Shown: piece after piece, positions 26,231 through 36,559 of the stretch
Position numbering within the stretch: position 1 is the stretch's first letter
Layout of the letters: each line of letters begins with the position of its first letter
From: Arthrobacter sp. AFG7.2
GTDB taxonomy: Bacteria; Actinomycetota; Actinomycetes; Actinomycetales; Micrococcaceae
Direction: 5' to 3'
DNA length: 64,000 nt
Assembly (NCBI RefSeq): GCF_002892835.1
Contig: NZ_PJMB01000007.1
Location: forward strand, 62,001 to 126,000
Notes under the pieces: model-generated
What the model was told of the DNA's origin: nothing
Database searches by the model: none
Seen by the model: the letters and a program-made list of their open reading frames with translations, nothing else
Translations under genes and position numbers: made by a program

Positions 26231-28915
26231 TCAGCCGAGCATGGCGCGGCGGGCGCTGTCCGTGCGCTGGGCTGCGTTGCCGATCCGGACGTCCGCGGCG
26301 AGGATTACAGCACCGGATGCCCCGCAGAGCACGGGATTGAATTCCACGAGTGCGATCTCCGGATGGCTGTCCTTCAGCCAGGCGAGCCTGCCGGCCAGGT
26401 CTTCAAGGGCGGCCACGTCCACCGCGGGCAAGCCCTGGTAGCCGAAGAGCTTCCGGGCAGCCCGCGGCGCGCGGATGAAGTCGTGCACGTCCGCGGCGGA
26501 CAGCGGCGGCACCCGGTGCGCCCAGTCGTCAAGGAGATTCACGGCATCCCCTGCGAGGCCAAAGGAAATGACGGGTCCAAGCAGCGGGTCCTCGATTGCC
26601 CGGAACGTGCAGGCCTGGCCGACCGGCGCCATGCTCTGCACCTCCAGGGCAGGGTCGCCGTACCGGGACAGGATCCGCCGCATCTGCAGCACGTTCAGGC
26701 GCAGTGACTCGGCATCCTGGATGTCCAGTCGCACTCCGCCAAGGTCCAGGCGGTGGCGCAGCGAGGGGTCGGTGGTCTTCAGGGCTACCGGCCAACCGAG
26801 TGCATCGGCCGCCTCGACCGCCTGGTCCGGGGTGTCAAAGCCAACGGACGGCAGCACCGTGATCCCGTAATGGCCCAGAAGGGAACGGGTGGCCGCGGGG
26901 TCCAGCTGCTTGAGTTGCTCCCCCTTGACCTCGCGAAGGAGGGTTTCGAGTTCCGCCCGCGCGCGTTGGGGATGGCAGCCTTCGGGTTCAACGAAGTGTC
27001 CGTGGTCGCGCGAAACCCACTCTGAATACCGCACCACGGCCGCGAGCGCCGCCACGGCAGCCCCTGGGTTGGAGAAGCACGGTACGGCCTGCTCCGTGGG
27101 ACCCACCATGCCCTCAACGTAGACCGACGGATCCAGGATCCCGGTAAAGGCGGCGACCACGGGTTTCCCCGTCTTGACGGAGCATTCGGCAAGCACCTCG
27201 GCGATGCTGTCCACCGTGAGCCCCCGGGCAGGAAGCAAGGCAGCGACGGCGGCGTGGACGGTGTCGGACTCCAGCGCAGCCAGCAGTGCCGAGCGCAGGG
27301 CGGGCAGAGCAACTGACTGGCCCACGTCGAGGTCCACCCCGGCCATCAGTTCCTGAACGCTGAGCCCATGCGCGGAAGCACTGTCCGCCACCACTGTTCC
27401 CAGGGCCCGGGAGTTGCTGAAGATGGCCAGGCCCGGGCCCGCGGGCAGGGGCTGGTTGGACACCACCTGCGCCACATCCACGAGCTGTTCGATGGTTTCC
27501 ACGCGGATTACGCCGGACTGGCGGAGCATGGCGTCGAGCGCTCCTGCCGGTGCCTGGGTGGTGCGGACTGCGTGACCGGGGGGCAGCCGCAGCCCCATGG
27601 CATCGGATTTGGCCACAATCACCGGTTTGATCCGCGCGAGCCGGCGCGCCAGCCGGGAGAACTTGCGTGGGTTCCCGATCGACTCCAGATAGAGGCCGAC
27701 GGCGGACGTGTCGGCGTCGTCTTCCCAGTACTGCATCATGTCGTTGCCGGACACATCGGCGCGGTTGCCGGCGGAAAGGAAGGTGGACAGGCCGAGCCGC
27801 CGCCTGCTGGAGGCGGCATAGAGGGAGACGCCGATGGCTGCTGACTGGGAGAACAGCCCCAGCCCGCCGCGCAGCGGCAGTGCAGGCGCCATCGACGCGT
27901 TCAGCGATACTGCGGGGTGCGTGTTCACAATCCCCAGGGACGCGGGCCCAATCACCCGCATGCCGTTGGCACGTGCCTGGCGCACCAGGTCCCGCTGCCG
28001 CATCAGGCCGCGTTCGCCGTCGTCCGCGAAGCCCGCGGAAGCAATCACCAGGCCCTTCACGCCGGCTGCCGCGCAGTCGGCGACGACGGCGGGAACCTCC
28101 TCGTAGGGTACGGCGATTACGGCAAGCTGGACGGGTTCAGGCACTTCGGCGAGCTTGCCGAAGGAGATCATGCCGGCCAGTTCGAGTGCTTCCGGGTTGA
28201 TGGCATACACCCGGCCGGGAAAGCCGCCCTCGATGATGTGCTCGAGCAGCTGATAGCCAACAGTCCCCCACTTGCGGCTGGCCCCGATCACGGCAATGGA
28301 CGACGGCGTCAGCAGGTCCCGCACGCTCCTCGCCTCGGCGCGGTGCTCGCGGGACTCCATCACGGCGCGGGACTTTTCGGTGGGGTCGATGTTGAACTCA
28401 AGGCTCACCACGCCGTCGTCAAAATGCCGCTTGACGTCGTACCCGGCGTCGGAGAAGACCATCAGCATCTTCCGGTTTTCCGGCAGCACTTCGGCGCTGA
28501 AGCGCCGGATCCCGTTTTCGTGGGCAGCGGCGGCGAGGTGCTCCAGCAGGATGGAGCCGATACCCCGTCCCTGGTGTGCGTCAGCGATGTTGAACGCCAC
28601 TTCCGCTTCGGCGGGGTCATCCAGCCGGTCATACCGGCCGATGCCCACGATCTCACCGCCAATGGTGATGACGAACGCCACCCTGTCCCTGTAGTCCACC
28701 TCCGTGAACCGCTTGAGCTCCTTGCTGGAAAGCTTGGCCTTGAAGGCGAAGAAGCGCATGTAGATTGAGTTCTGCGACTGCCCCATGTGGAATTTCTGGA
28801 CAGCGTCCGCATCGGAGGGGTGGATGGGCCGCAGATGCGCGGTTCCGCCGTCCCGCAGGACGACATCGGCTTCCCAATGTTCCGGATATTCGCCGTCCAC
28901 GGGCTGTTCCACCAT
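26231..28915 (-). CDS. GNAT acetyltransferase fused to acyl-CoA synthetase-like domain (Pat-type, 894 aa)
   Basis: The N-terminal GNAT domain (residues about 20-175) has the acetyl-CoA loop HQGRGIGSILLEHLA. It is followed by an NDP-forming acyl-CoA synthetase module: CoA-binding (SSIAVIGASRKWGTVGYQ), two succinyl-CoA-ligase-like domains, and a C-terminal ATP-grasp domain (about 670-894). Where ADP-forming synthetases carry the phosphorylated His (SHTG), this protein reads RTTQAPAGA (near residue 452), so the synthetase part looks inactive, as in the protein lysine acetyltransferase Pat. It probably acetylates and switches off acyl-CoA synthetases. Start ATG 28915; divergent from parC. Confidence 0.88.
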   Translation of the reverse strand: MVEQPVDGEYPEHWEADVVLRDGGTAHLRPIHPSDADAVQKFHMGQSQNSIYMRFFAFKAKLSSKELKRFTEVDYRDRVAFVITIGGEIVGIGRYDRLDDPAEAEVAFNIADAHQGRGIGSILLEHLAAAAHENGIRRFSAEVLPENRKMLMVFSDAGYDVKRHFDDGVVSLEFNIDPTEKSRAVMESREHRAEARSVRDLLTPSSIAVIGASRKWGTVGYQLLEHIIEGGFPGRVYAINPEALELAGMISFGKLAEVPEPVQLAVIAVPYEEVPAVVADCAAAGVKGLVIASAGFADDGERGLMRQRDLVRQARANGMRVIGPASLGIVNTHPAVSLNASMAPALPLRGGLGLFSQSAAIGVSLYAASSRRRLGLSTFLSAGNRADVSGNDMMQYWEDDADTSAVGLYLESIGNPRKFSRLARRLARIKPVIVAKSDAMGLRLPPGHAVRTTQAPAGALDAMLRQSGVIRVETIEQLVDVAQVVSNQPLPAGPGLAIFSNSRALGTVVADSASAHGLSVQELMAGVDLDVGQSVALPALRSALLAALESDTVHAAVAALLPARGLTVDSIAEVLAECSVKTGKPVVAAFTGILDPSVYVEGMVGPTEQAVPCFSNPGAAVAALAAVVRYSEWVSRDHGHFVEPEGCHPQRARAELETLLREVKGEQLKQLDPAATRSLLGHYGITVLPSVGFDTPDQAVEAADALGWPVALKTTDPSLRHRLDLGGVRLDIQDAESLRLNVLQMRRILSRYGDPALEVQSMAPVGQACTFRAIEDPLLGPVISFGLAGDAVNLLDDWAHRVPPLSAADVHDFIRAPRAARKLFGYQGLPAVDVAALEDLAGRLAWLKDSHPEIALVEFNPVLCGASGAVILAADVRIGNAAQRTDSARRAMLG

Positions 28916-29003
28916 AGGCTTAGCCTAGCCAAAAACTCCCGCAGCACCGCCGCTTGCGCCCAATTAACCATTTCCAGAGCTCTGCAGAGGACCTACCAGC
29001 CCC

Positions 29004-31511
29004 ATGGCACGCCGCCAAAGTTCAGCCCCTCCCGTGGACAGCACCCCGTACACGGAGAACATCGTGGACATCGATGTGACCTCCGAGATGGAAGGCTCCT
29101 TCCTGGAGTACGCGTATTCGGTGATCTACTCCCGGGCGCTTCCGGACGCCCGGGACGGGCTCAAGCCGGTGCAGCGGCGCATCCTTTACATGATGAGCGA
29201 CATGGGCCTGCGCCCTGACCGCGGCCACGTGAAGAGCGCGCGCGTGGTGGGCGAGGTCATGGGCAAGCTGCACCCGCACGGGGATACCGCCATCTACGAC
29301 GCCATGGTGCGCATGGCGCAGGACTTCTCGCTGCGGCTGCCGCTGATAGACGGGCACGGCAACTTCGGCTCGCTCGACGACGGCCCGGCAGCTCCGCGGT
29401 ACACGGAAGCGCGGCTGGCGGCGGCCGCCCTGACGCTCACCAACCACCTCGACGAAGACGTGGTGGACTTCGTCCCCAACTACGACAACCAGCTGACCCA
29501 GCCTGATGTCCTCCCGGCCGCGTTCCCCAACCTGCTGGTCAACGGCGCCACCGGCATCGCCGTCGGCATGGCCACCAACATGGCCCCGCACAACCTGGTG
29601 GAAGTGATTTCCGCCGCCCGGCACCTCATTGCCAACCCGGATGCCACCCTTGATGACCTTATGCGCTTCGTGCCGGGTCCTGACCTGCCCAGCGGTGGCC
29701 GGATCGTGGGACTCGAGGGGATCCGCGATGCCTACGCCACCGGCCGCGGGTCCTTCAAGACCCGGGCCAAGGTGGAGGTGGAACAGCTCTCCGCGCGCCG
29801 GACCGGCCTGGTGGTGACCGAACTGCCGTACATGGTGGGTCCGGAAAAGGTCATCGAAAAGATCAAGGACGCCGTCAACGCCAAGAAGCTCACCGGCATC
29901 AGCGACATCGTTGACCTGACCGACCGCAAGCACGGGCTGCGCCTGGTCATCGAGCTCAAGAACGGCTTCAACCCCAACGCCGTGCTCCAGCAGCTGTACC
30001 GCTACTCGCCGATGGAGGACTCCTTCGGCATCAACAACGTCACCCTGGTGGACGGCCAGCCGCAGACCCTGGGCCTGGTCCAGCTGCTGTCTGTCTACGT
30101 GACCCACCGGATTGACGTGGTCCGCCGGCGGACCGTGTTCCGGCTGGGGAAGAAGAAGGACCGCCTGCACCTGGTGGAGGGCCTCCTCATCGCCATCGTG
30201 GACATTGACGAGGTCATCCAGATCATCCGTTCCTCTGATGAGGCGGCGGCTGCCCGGGAACGGCTGATGTCCATCTACGACCTCACGGAAATCCAGGCGA
30301 ACTACATCCTGGAGCTCCGGCTGCGCCAGCTGACCAAGTACTCCCGGATCGAGCTGGAGAAGGAGCAGGATGAGCTGCGCCGCGAGATCGCGGAGCTCGA
30401 GGCGATCCTGGGTTCGGAGGAGCGCCTGCGGACCCTGGTGTCGGACGAGCTGGGCGAGATTGCCGAGCAGCACGGCACGCCGCGACGGACTGTCCTGCTG
30501 GAATCCGAAGCCGTAGCCCCGACCGTCGCCGCTGACCTTGCCCTGGCTGCGGGCAGGAAGGGCAAGCCCGCGCCGCTTGCCCTGGAGATTGCCGATGACC
30601 CCTGCTGGGCCATCCTCACCGCTTCCGGACAGGTGGCCCGCACCAGCAACCAGGAACCACTGGCGGAAGCCGGCCCCCGGGCCAAGCACGATGTGTACAC
30701 GTCCGTGGTCAAAACCTCCGCGCGGGGCGAGATCGCCGCGGTCACGTCGCTGGGACGGATGCTGCGGCTGCAGGTGATGGACATGCCGGTCCTGCCGCCG
30801 ATGTCCGGCCTGCCCAACCTCGCCGGCGGCGTTCCGGCCAGGGATTTCCTCACCCTGCTGAAGGGGGAAACCCTGGTGGCGTTCGTCCCGCTGGACGAAG
30901 TGCTGGCCATCGGCACGGCCCAGGGCGTAGTGAAGCGCGTGCAGCCGGACTACCCCCTGAACCGGGAAGACTGGGACGTCATTTCGCTGAAGGACAAAGA
31001 CTTTGTGGTGAACGTCGTGCCGGCGGGAGCCGACGATGCCGAGCTGGTGTTCCTGACCAGCCAGGCACAGCTGCTGAAGTTTGCTGCTGCCGGCGTCCGG
31101 CCGCAGGGGCGGACTGCCGGCGGCATGGCCGGCATCAAGCTGGCGGCGGGTGACCGGGTGCTGTTCTTCGGCGCAGTCCACCCCAAGGACGAGGCAGCAG
31201 TGGTGGTCACCATTGCCGGGACCACAGGCGCCCTTCCCGGGACCGCCCCCGGAACGGCCAAGGTGACGGCATTCTCCGAGTACCCGCTCAAGGGACGTGC
31301 AACAGCAGGCGTCCGGGCCCACCGCTTCCTGAAAGGCGAGGACACGCTGCTGCTGGCGTGGGCGGGCCACGGTCCGGCCAAGGCCGCTTCAGCAGCAGGC
31401 GTGGCCAGGTCGCTGCCGCAGGAGCACGGCCGGCGCGACGGCTCCGGCGTGCCCCTGTCACAGCCGGTGGAGGTGGTGGGTCCCGCCATGGCGTGGCCTG
31501 ATCCCGCTTAG
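29004..31511 (+). CDS. parC: DNA topoisomerase IV subunit A (835 aa)
   Basis: Breakage-reunion subunit of the type IIA topoisomerase that decatenates chromosomes. The core has [28 protein letters not shown], the quinolone-determining [12 protein letters not shown], and the catalytic Tyr133 in [10 protein letters not shown] coiled-coil tower and a C-terminal beta-pinwheel with GyrA-box-like repeats follow. Length suits ParC more than GyrA. Its partner, parE, lies 8 kb downstream on the other strand with the cytochrome bd locus between. ATG 29004 is preceded by GAGGACC. Confidence 0.94.
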   Translation: MARRQSSAPPVDSTPYTENIVDIDVTSEMEGSFLEYAYSVIYSRALPDARDGLKPVQRRILYMMSDMGLRPDRGHVKSARVVGEVMGKLHPHGDTAIYDAMVRMAQDFSLRLPLIDGHGNFGSLDDGPAAPRYTEARLAAAALTLTNHLDEDVVDFVPNYDNQLTQPDVLPAAFPNLLVNGATGIAVGMATNMAPHNLVEVISAARHLIANPDATLDDLMRFVPGPDLPSGGRIVGLEGIRDAYATGRGSFKTRAKVEVEQLSARRTGLVVTELPYMVGPEKVIEKIKDAVNAKKLTGISDIVDLTDRKHGLRLVIELKNGFNPNAVLQQLYRYSPMEDSFGINNVTLVDGQPQTLGLVQLLSVYVTHRIDVVRRRTVFRLGKKKDRLHLVEGLLIAIVDIDEVIQIIRSSDEAAAARERLMSIYDLTEIQANYILELRLRQLTKYSRIELEKEQDELRREIAELEAILGSEERLRTLVSDELGEIAEQHGTPRRTVLLESEAVAPTVAADLALAAGRKGKPAPLALEIADDPCWAILTASGQVARTSNQEPLAEAGPRAKHDVYTSVVKTSARGEIAAVTSLGRMLRLQVMDMPVLPPMSGLPNLAGGVPARDFLTLLKGETLVAFVPLDEVLAIGTAQGVVKRVQPDYPLNREDWDVISLKDKDFVVNVVPAGADDAELVFLTSQAQLLKFAAAGVRPQGRTAGGMAGIKLAAGDRVLFFGAVHPKDEAAVVVTIAGTTGALPGTAPGTAKVTAFSEYPLKGRATAGVRAHRFLKGEDTLLLAWAGHGPAKAASAAGVARSLPQEHGRRDGSGVPLSQPVEVVGPAMAWPDPA

Positions 31512-31520
31512 ACTGCTTCC

Positions 31521-32039
31521 ATGCCTTTCGTTCCTGATGAGAAGGACTGGACCTGGGTCCTGGCCCGTCCCTGCCCGGAGTGCTCGTTCAACGCCTCGAC
31601 GGTCACGCCATCAACCGTGCCGGGGAGCATCGACAACATGCTTCCCCGCTGGCGGGCCGTCCTGCGCAGGCCGGACGCGGCCGAACGGCCCAACGACCAC
31701 ACCTGGTCCCCCCTGGAGTACGCCTGCCACGTCAGGGACGTATTCAGCCTTTTCGACCAGCGCCTTAACCTCATGCTGGATTCAGACGACGCCCGGTTCG
31801 AGGACTGGGACCAGGACCGGACAGCGCTGGACAAGGACTACGCCAGCGCCGATCCCGCCGTGGTGAGCGCGGAGCTGACGGCGGAGGGCAAGCAAGTGGC
31901 GGAGTCGTTTGCGGGGGTCCGGGAAGCGGAGTGGGGCAGGAAAGGCCTGCGCAGCAACGGGTCCGAATTTACGGTCCTGACCCTGGCCCGGTACTTCCTG
32001 CACGACGTTGTCCACCACCTTCACGACGTGGACGGCTGA
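31521..32039 (+). CDS. DinB-family (DinB_2) protein (172 aa)
   Basis: Predicted four-helix-bundle metal-binding protein of the DinB/YfiT type. Three His positions expected of the family can be seen: one in WSPLEYACHVRDVF and two in YFLHDVVHHLHDVDG. Members often act as bacillithiol- or mycothiol-dependent enzymes; the genus uses mycothiol, so a thiol-transferase role is possible (inference). ATG 31521 lies 9 bp after parC. Its last 19 bp overlap the end of cydDC on the opposite strand, so no terminator separates them. Confidence 0.85.
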   Translation: MPFVPDEKDWTWVLARPCPECSFNASTVTPSTVPGSIDNMLPRWRAVLRRPDAAERPNDHTWSPLEYACHVRDVFSLFDQRLNLMLDSDDARFEDWDQDRTALDKDYASADPAVVSAELTAEGKQVAESFAGVREAEWGRKGLRSNGSEFTVLTLARYFLHDVVHHLHDVDG

Positions 32040-35000
32040 CTGCCCTCCGCCACGGCGGCATAAGCGGGAGCCGGGATGCGTCCAGGCTGCCCGGCACCGG
32101 CTGACAACACAAGCCGTGCATCGTCCGGGTGGATGTCGGCAGGGTTATGGGTCACCAGCACCACGGTCCGGTTACGGAGTCCGCGGCGGAGGTCGGCCAG
32201 CATGTCCTGTGCTGATTCCGCGTCCAAATGGGCTGTTGGTTCATCGAGCAGGATCACCTCCGCGCCCGTCATGAGCGTCCGCGCCACGGCCAGGCGCTGG
32301 CGCTCTCCCCCGCTCAGGAACGCCCCGCCGGGCCCAATCCTGGTGTCCAGGCCGGCCGGGAGGTGCTCCACCAGGGCGGACAGCCCAACGGACGCCAACA
32401 CATCCCGCAGTTCGCCGTCCCCGGCAGGGCCGTTGGACGAAGCCCTGCCGAGCAGCAGGTTGCCGCGGATGGTCGAGTCAAAGAGGTGGGCTTCCTGCGG
32501 GCACCAGGCTGCCCGCCCGGTCACGCGGGCAGTCCCGGCGCCAGCAGGAAGGAAGCCCAGGAGGACCGAGAGCAGCGTCGACTTTCCGGACCCGGACGGC
32601 CCGGTGACGGCCAGCCAACGGCCCGGCTCCGCCACGGCGTCCAGCCCGGAGAACACGGGTCCGCCGCCCGGCCAGGCAGCGGCAAGGTCAACGAGTTCGA
32701 CGCCGGCAGCACCACCGCGGCGGGCAGGCACCTTCTCCAGTCCGTCCACGGTTGTGTCGGCAGGACGTGCAGTGGCGGCGTCCAGGGCACCGGAATCCGC
32801 CACCCGCCGCATGACCGTCCGGAGCGCCGGGAACTGGCGTACCGCCGTCGTCATGGCCGCGTAAGGTTCCACCAGCGCGAGGAGCAGCAGCACGACCACC
32901 GCGGCCGTCGGCGGGGCGAGCCTGCCCTCCAGCACGGCCGGAGCCGCGAGCCAGGCAGCCGCGAAGGCCCCCGCGCAGCAGGAGGCGGTGGTGATGGCGT
33001 GGCCCAGTCCGTCAGCCCAGGCCGACCGCTGGGAAGCATGCGTCGCACTGCGGTCCCGGGTGCGCAGGCCCGCCAGGACCGGAAACGAAACCCCGTTGGC
33101 GTGCAGGTCGGCACGCGCATCCAGGGCTGAGGAGATGCGGCGCAGGACCCCGGACCTCAGGACCTGCTCAGCGGTGGCGGATTTCCGGTCAGCCCACAGG
33201 GCCACAGCCGGTGCCAGAAACAGGCTGACCGCCGCGGCCGCAAGGACGGCGGTCATGGCATCCGGAACCAGCAGCCAGGTGGTGGCCAGTGCCAGCGTGG
33301 ACACGGCCAGGGCAGTGACCGGCGGCAGGACAACGCGCGGCAGGAGGTCGCGGACCGTATCGACGTCGTCGATGATCGTCCCGAGGACGTTTCCGCCCTG
33401 GAGCAGCCGGCGGAGCGACAAGGCCCTGCGGCTGAGGGATTCCCAGAGCCGGCCGCGGAGCCCGGTGAGGGCGGCGAACACCGCATCGTGCAGGAGGAGC
33501 CGCTCCCAGTACCGCAGCACAGCCCGTCCGATCCCGAAGAACCGCACCCCGACAATGGCCGTCAGGAGGTACAGGATGGGCGGCTGCTCGCTGGCCCGGA
33601 TGATCAGCCATCCTGACAGACCGGACAAAGCCACGGCGAAGACTGCCGCCAGCGTGCCCACGATGGCAGCCGCGGCGAACTTCCCCTGCACCGGCGCCAG
33701 GAGGGCTGCCAGGAGTCCCAACGTCCGGCGCCTGCCCCTGCTGTCCCCGGTGGCGGGCGTGGCGGGGCTGGTCCTTGCAGCTGTTACGTCTGCTTTTTCG
33801 CGGGATACCGGCACGGCTGCGGTGGCCGGCCGGGGCTTTCCGGCATCCGCGTTCTGCCGGGCCGGGGCTGTCCGGCCCGCTCCCCCAACCGCGACCACGT
33901 GGTCGGCAAGGTTGCGCGTGCGTTCGTTGTGAGCCACCAAAATGACCGTGGCACGGCCCCGGAGTTGGCGGATCGCGTCTTCCACCACCATGGCCGAGGC
34001 GTCGTCCAGATGGGCGGTGGGTTCATCGAGGAGCAGGACAGTGGCCCCGGCGTCGATCCTCGCCAGGCCCCGCGCCAGTGCCACCCTCCGCAGCTCGCCG
34101 GGGCTCAGTTCCGCGGGGTTCTGGTGGGCCAGGTGGCCGGCGGCAGCGCGGGCGAGGCAGGTGCGTGCAGCTGCCTCCGCACCGGCATGGCTGACAGTGC
34201 CATCGTCGAGGTCGCCCGAGAGGTACAGCACCACCTCTGCCAGGACCGTCTCTGCGAGCATGACCGGGTGCTGTGGCACCCATGCCAGCGCAGTCCGGTC
34301 AAGGCCCTGCACTGTACCGCTGACGCTGGTCCCGGCCCCGTCCCCAACGGTCCCGGCGAGCACGCCGAGGACTGTGCTCTTTCCTGCGCCGCTGGCTCCG
34401 TCAAGGGCGGTGATCCTGCCTTGCGGCGCGGTGAAGGTGAGGGGTCCGACGGCGGGGCCTGACCTTCCGCTGTAACTGACGGTCAGGTTGGTGACGGTGA
34501 GGGGTGCTCCGGGCCTGCCCGCCTTGGCGGCCGGAAGCGGCCGGGGTTCGGGGCCTTCCATGACTGCAGTGGTTTCGGAAAGGGCCACCCGGCCGTCGTC
34601 GCTCGCGTGGTGGGCCGTGCCCAGTTCACGCAGCGGAAGGTAGCAGTCCGGGGCAAGGATCAGGGCCAGCAGCCCTGCCTCGAGCGGCATGTCACCATGC
34701 ACCAGCCGGACGCCGATGAACACCGCCACCACGGCAACGGAGATGGTGGCAATCAGTTCCAGTGCCAGGGCGGACAGGAAGGCTGTCCGCAGGGTTCCCA
34801 TGGTCCGGGTGCGGTACTCTTCGGAAATTTCTTCGAGGGCCTTGCGCTGTGCCGTGGCGCGGCCGAGCCCCACCAGGACCGGCAGGCCTTTGGCCAGCTC
34901 CAGCATGTGGGCGGAAAGCCTGCCCAGCGCGGCCTGCGCTTGCCGGACGTTGTCTTCCGTGTACCGTCCGATGAGCACCATGAAGAGCGGCACCAGCGGC

Positions 35001-35479
35001 ACCGTCAGGACAATCACCACTGCGCTGACCCAGTCCGCGAAGAGGATCCTTGCGCCAAGCAGCAGCGGGATCGCGGCGCAGTTCACCAGGGCGGGGAGGA
35101 ACTGGGTGTAGTAGCTGTCCAGGGCGTCCAGGCCGCGGGTGGCCAGGACGGCGAGTCCGCCGTCTGCAGGTCCGGCCGCCCGGACGCCGTTCCGCAGTGC
35201 CCTTTCAAGCAGACCGGCGCGCAGCTCCTCCTTGATGCCAAGGGCCGCGCGGCGGGCAGCAACAGCCTGCCCCCAGACGGTCAGTGACCGCAGGACCACG
35301 CCGGCCAGCCCCAGGGGAAGCTGGTCTCCCCAGCCCGGCTCCCCTGCGACCAGTCCGGCCAGGACCGATGCCACCGCCTGTCCCATCAGGACCAGTGACA
35401 GGGCTTTGAGGGCTGCCAGCAGTCCGAGCAGGTAGATGGCGGACCGCGTGGCCGGGCCGGGAGGGAAACTTGGCCGCAT
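32021..35479 (-). CDS. cydDC: Fused CydDC thiol-exporting ABC transporter (1152 aa)
   Basis: Heterodimeric CydDC normally exports cysteine/glutathione and is needed to assemble cytochrome bd; here both halves are one chain. Half 1: membrane domain (about residues 1-300), Walker A GASGAGKS near 362, signature LSPGE, Walker B LLLDEPTAHLDD. Half 2: membrane domain (about 600-880), Walker A GPSGSGKS near 960, signature LSGGE, Walker B ILLDEPTAHLDAES. ATG 35479 sits one base after the cydB stop; a longer start at 35629 would overlap cydB and adds Pro/Ser-rich sequence. It ends by overlapping the DinB gene by 19 bp. Confidence 0.95.
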   Translation of the reverse strand: MRPSFPPGPATRSAIYLLGLLAALKALSLVLMGQAVASVLAGLVAGEPGWGDQLPLGLAGVVLRSLTVWGQAVAARRAALGIKEELRAGLLERALRNGVRAAGPADGGLAVLATRGLDALDSYYTQFLPALVNCAAIPLLLGARILFADWVSAVVIVLTVPLVPLFMVLIGRYTEDNVRQAQAALGRLSAHMLELAKGLPVLVGLGRATAQRKALEEISEEYRTRTMGTLRTAFLSALALELIATISVAVVAVFIGVRLVHGDMPLEAGLLALILAPDCYLPLRELGTAHHASDDGRVALSETTAVMEGPEPRPLPAAKAGRPGAPLTVTNLTVSYSGRSGPAVGPLTFTAPQGRITALDGASGAGKSTVLGVLAGTVGDGAGTSVSGTVQGLDRTALAWVPQHPVMLAETVLAEVVLYLSGDLDDGTVSHAGAEAAARTCLARAAAGHLAHQNPAELSPGELRRVALARGLARIDAGATVLLLDEPTAHLDDASAMVVEDAIRQLRGRATVILVAHNERTRNLADHVVAVGGAGRTAPARQNADAGKPRPATAAVPVSREKADVTAARTSPATPATGDSRGRRRTLGLLAALLAPVQGKFAAAAIVGTLAAVFAVALSGLSGWLIIRASEQPPILYLLTAIVGVRFFGIGRAVLRYWERLLLHDAVFAALTGLRGRLWESLSRRALSLRRLLQGGNVLGTIIDDVDTVRDLLPRVVLPPVTALAVSTLALATTWLLVPDAMTAVLAAAAVSLFLAPAVALWADRKSATAEQVLRSGVLRRISSALDARADLHANGVSFPVLAGLRTRDRSATHASQRSAWADGLGHAITTASCCAGAFAAAWLAAPAVLEGRLAPPTAAVVVLLLLALVEPYAAMTTAVRQFPALRTVMRRVADSGALDAATARPADTTVDGLEKVPARRGGAAGVELVDLAAAWPGGGPVFSGLDAVAEPGRWLAVTGPSGSGKSTLLSVLLGFLPAGAGTARVTGRAAWCPQEAHLFDSTIRGNLLLGRASSNGPAGDGELRDVLASVGLSALVEHLPAGLDTRIGPGGAFLSGGERQRLAVARTLMTGAEVILLDEPTAHLDAESAQDMLADLRRGLRNRTVVLVTHNPADIHPDDARLVLSAGAGQPGRIPAPAYAAVAEGSQPSTS

Positions 35480-35480
35480 G

Positions 35481-36530
35481 TCAGCCCTTCGTGGTGAAAG
35501 CCCTGGCGGCGACGGCCGGCAGGAAGGTATGGGCCTCGGGGATGTGCGCAGCACTGACCCGCCGCCGGAACACCCAGTAGGTCCAGGCCTGGTAGGCAAT
35601 GACCAAGGGGAGCCCGAAGGCGGCCACAACGCTCATAAGCCCAAGAGTGTAGTCAGAGGAGGAAGCGTTGGAAATGGTGAGGTCAAAAGCGCTGTCCAGG
35701 GTGGAGGGGAGCACCACGGGGAAGACGGCACCGAAGATGGAGGCCGTGCCCAGGACGAGGAAGGCGCCCAGGGCGAGGAACGCCTTGCCCTCGGCTGCCT
35801 TGCGTGCACAGGTCCAGGCGGCGGCTGCCGCTGCGACGGCGAGCAGGACCAGCGCCCAGGTCCAGGGGTTGCCGTCCAGGAACTGGATGCTGAGTGCCCA
35901 GGCCGCGATGGGCAGCAGCAGGACAGGCAGCAGCCGCACGAACCACTGCCGGGCCCGGTGCCGGATGTCACCGTCGGTTTTCAGCGCAAGGAATGCCAGG
36001 GCGTGCAGCAGTGAGAACCCCACCACGGCGAGCCCGCCGAGTACTGCGTAGCCGCTGAACCAGGCGAGCGGGCCGCCCACCCGGTCGCCGTTGGCGTTCA
36101 GAGGAAGCCCCGTGGTGGTGAGGGCCAGGGCGGCGCCGACTCCGAAAGCTGCGAAGAACGAACCCAGCGCAATGGCCCAGTCCCAGCGGGCCCGCCACTG
36201 GGCTGTGTCCACCTTGCCGCGGTATTCGAAGGCCACCGCCCGGAAAATCAGGGCAACGAGCACCACCAGCAGCGGAAGGTAGAGGGCCGAGAACAGGGAG
36301 GCGTACCAGAGTGGAAAGGCAGCGAAGGTCGCGCCGCCGGCCGTGAGGAGCCAGACCTCGTTGCCGTCCCAGACCGGGCCGATGGTGTTGAGCAGGACCC
36401 GGCGCTCGGTGTTGTTGCGGGCGAACACCTTCATGAGCATTCCGACACCGAGGTCGAAGCCCTCCAGGAAGAGGTACCCGGTCCACAGCACAGCAATGGC
36501 GATGAACCAGATGGTTGGCAGCAGTTCCAT
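35481..36530 (-). CDS. cydB: Cytochrome bd oxidase subunit II (349 aa)
   Basis: Membrane subunit of the high-affinity quinol oxidase, partner of CydA. MELLPTIWFIAIAVLWTGYLFLEGFDLGVGML is the classic N-terminus, GPVWDGNEVWLLTAGGATFAAFP follows, and about eight to nine hydrophobic segments can be seen. ATG 36530 follows AGAGGAAAACAAACA and lies 29 bp past the cydA stop. Order cydA-cydB-cydDC on the minus strand, all probably read from the operator-bearing promoter at 38.2 kb. Confidence 0.96.
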   Translation of the reverse strand: MELLPTIWFIAIAVLWTGYLFLEGFDLGVGMLMKVFARNNTERRVLLNTIGPVWDGNEVWLLTAGGATFAAFPLWYASLFSALYLPLLVVLVALIFRAVAFEYRGKVDTAQWRARWDWAIALGSFFAAFGVGAALALTTTGLPLNANGDRVGGPLAWFSGYAVLGGLAVVGFSLLHALAFLALKTDGDIRHRARQWFVRLLPVLLLPIAAWALSIQFLDGNPWTWALVLLAVAAAAAAWTCARKAAEGKAFLALGAFLVLGTASIFGAVFPVVLPSTLDSAFDLTISNASSSDYTLGLMSVVAAFGLPLVIAYQAWTYWVFRRRVSAAHIPEAHTFLPAVAARAFTTKG

Positions 36531-36559
36531 TGTTTGTTTTCCTCTGCTTGGTAAGCGGC

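Noticed and set aside
29022..31370. Long open frame (782 codons) antisense to parC
   Set aside because: It mirrors the third-position GC bias of parC; its protein is Gly/His/Gln/Val-rich with no family match, while the plus strand encodes a complete topoisomerase subunit.
35480..35629. Upstream extension of cydDC into cydB
   Set aside because: The extra 50 residues are Pro/Ser/Arg-rich and overlap cydB; the ATG at 35479 fits operon spacing and the family N-terminus.
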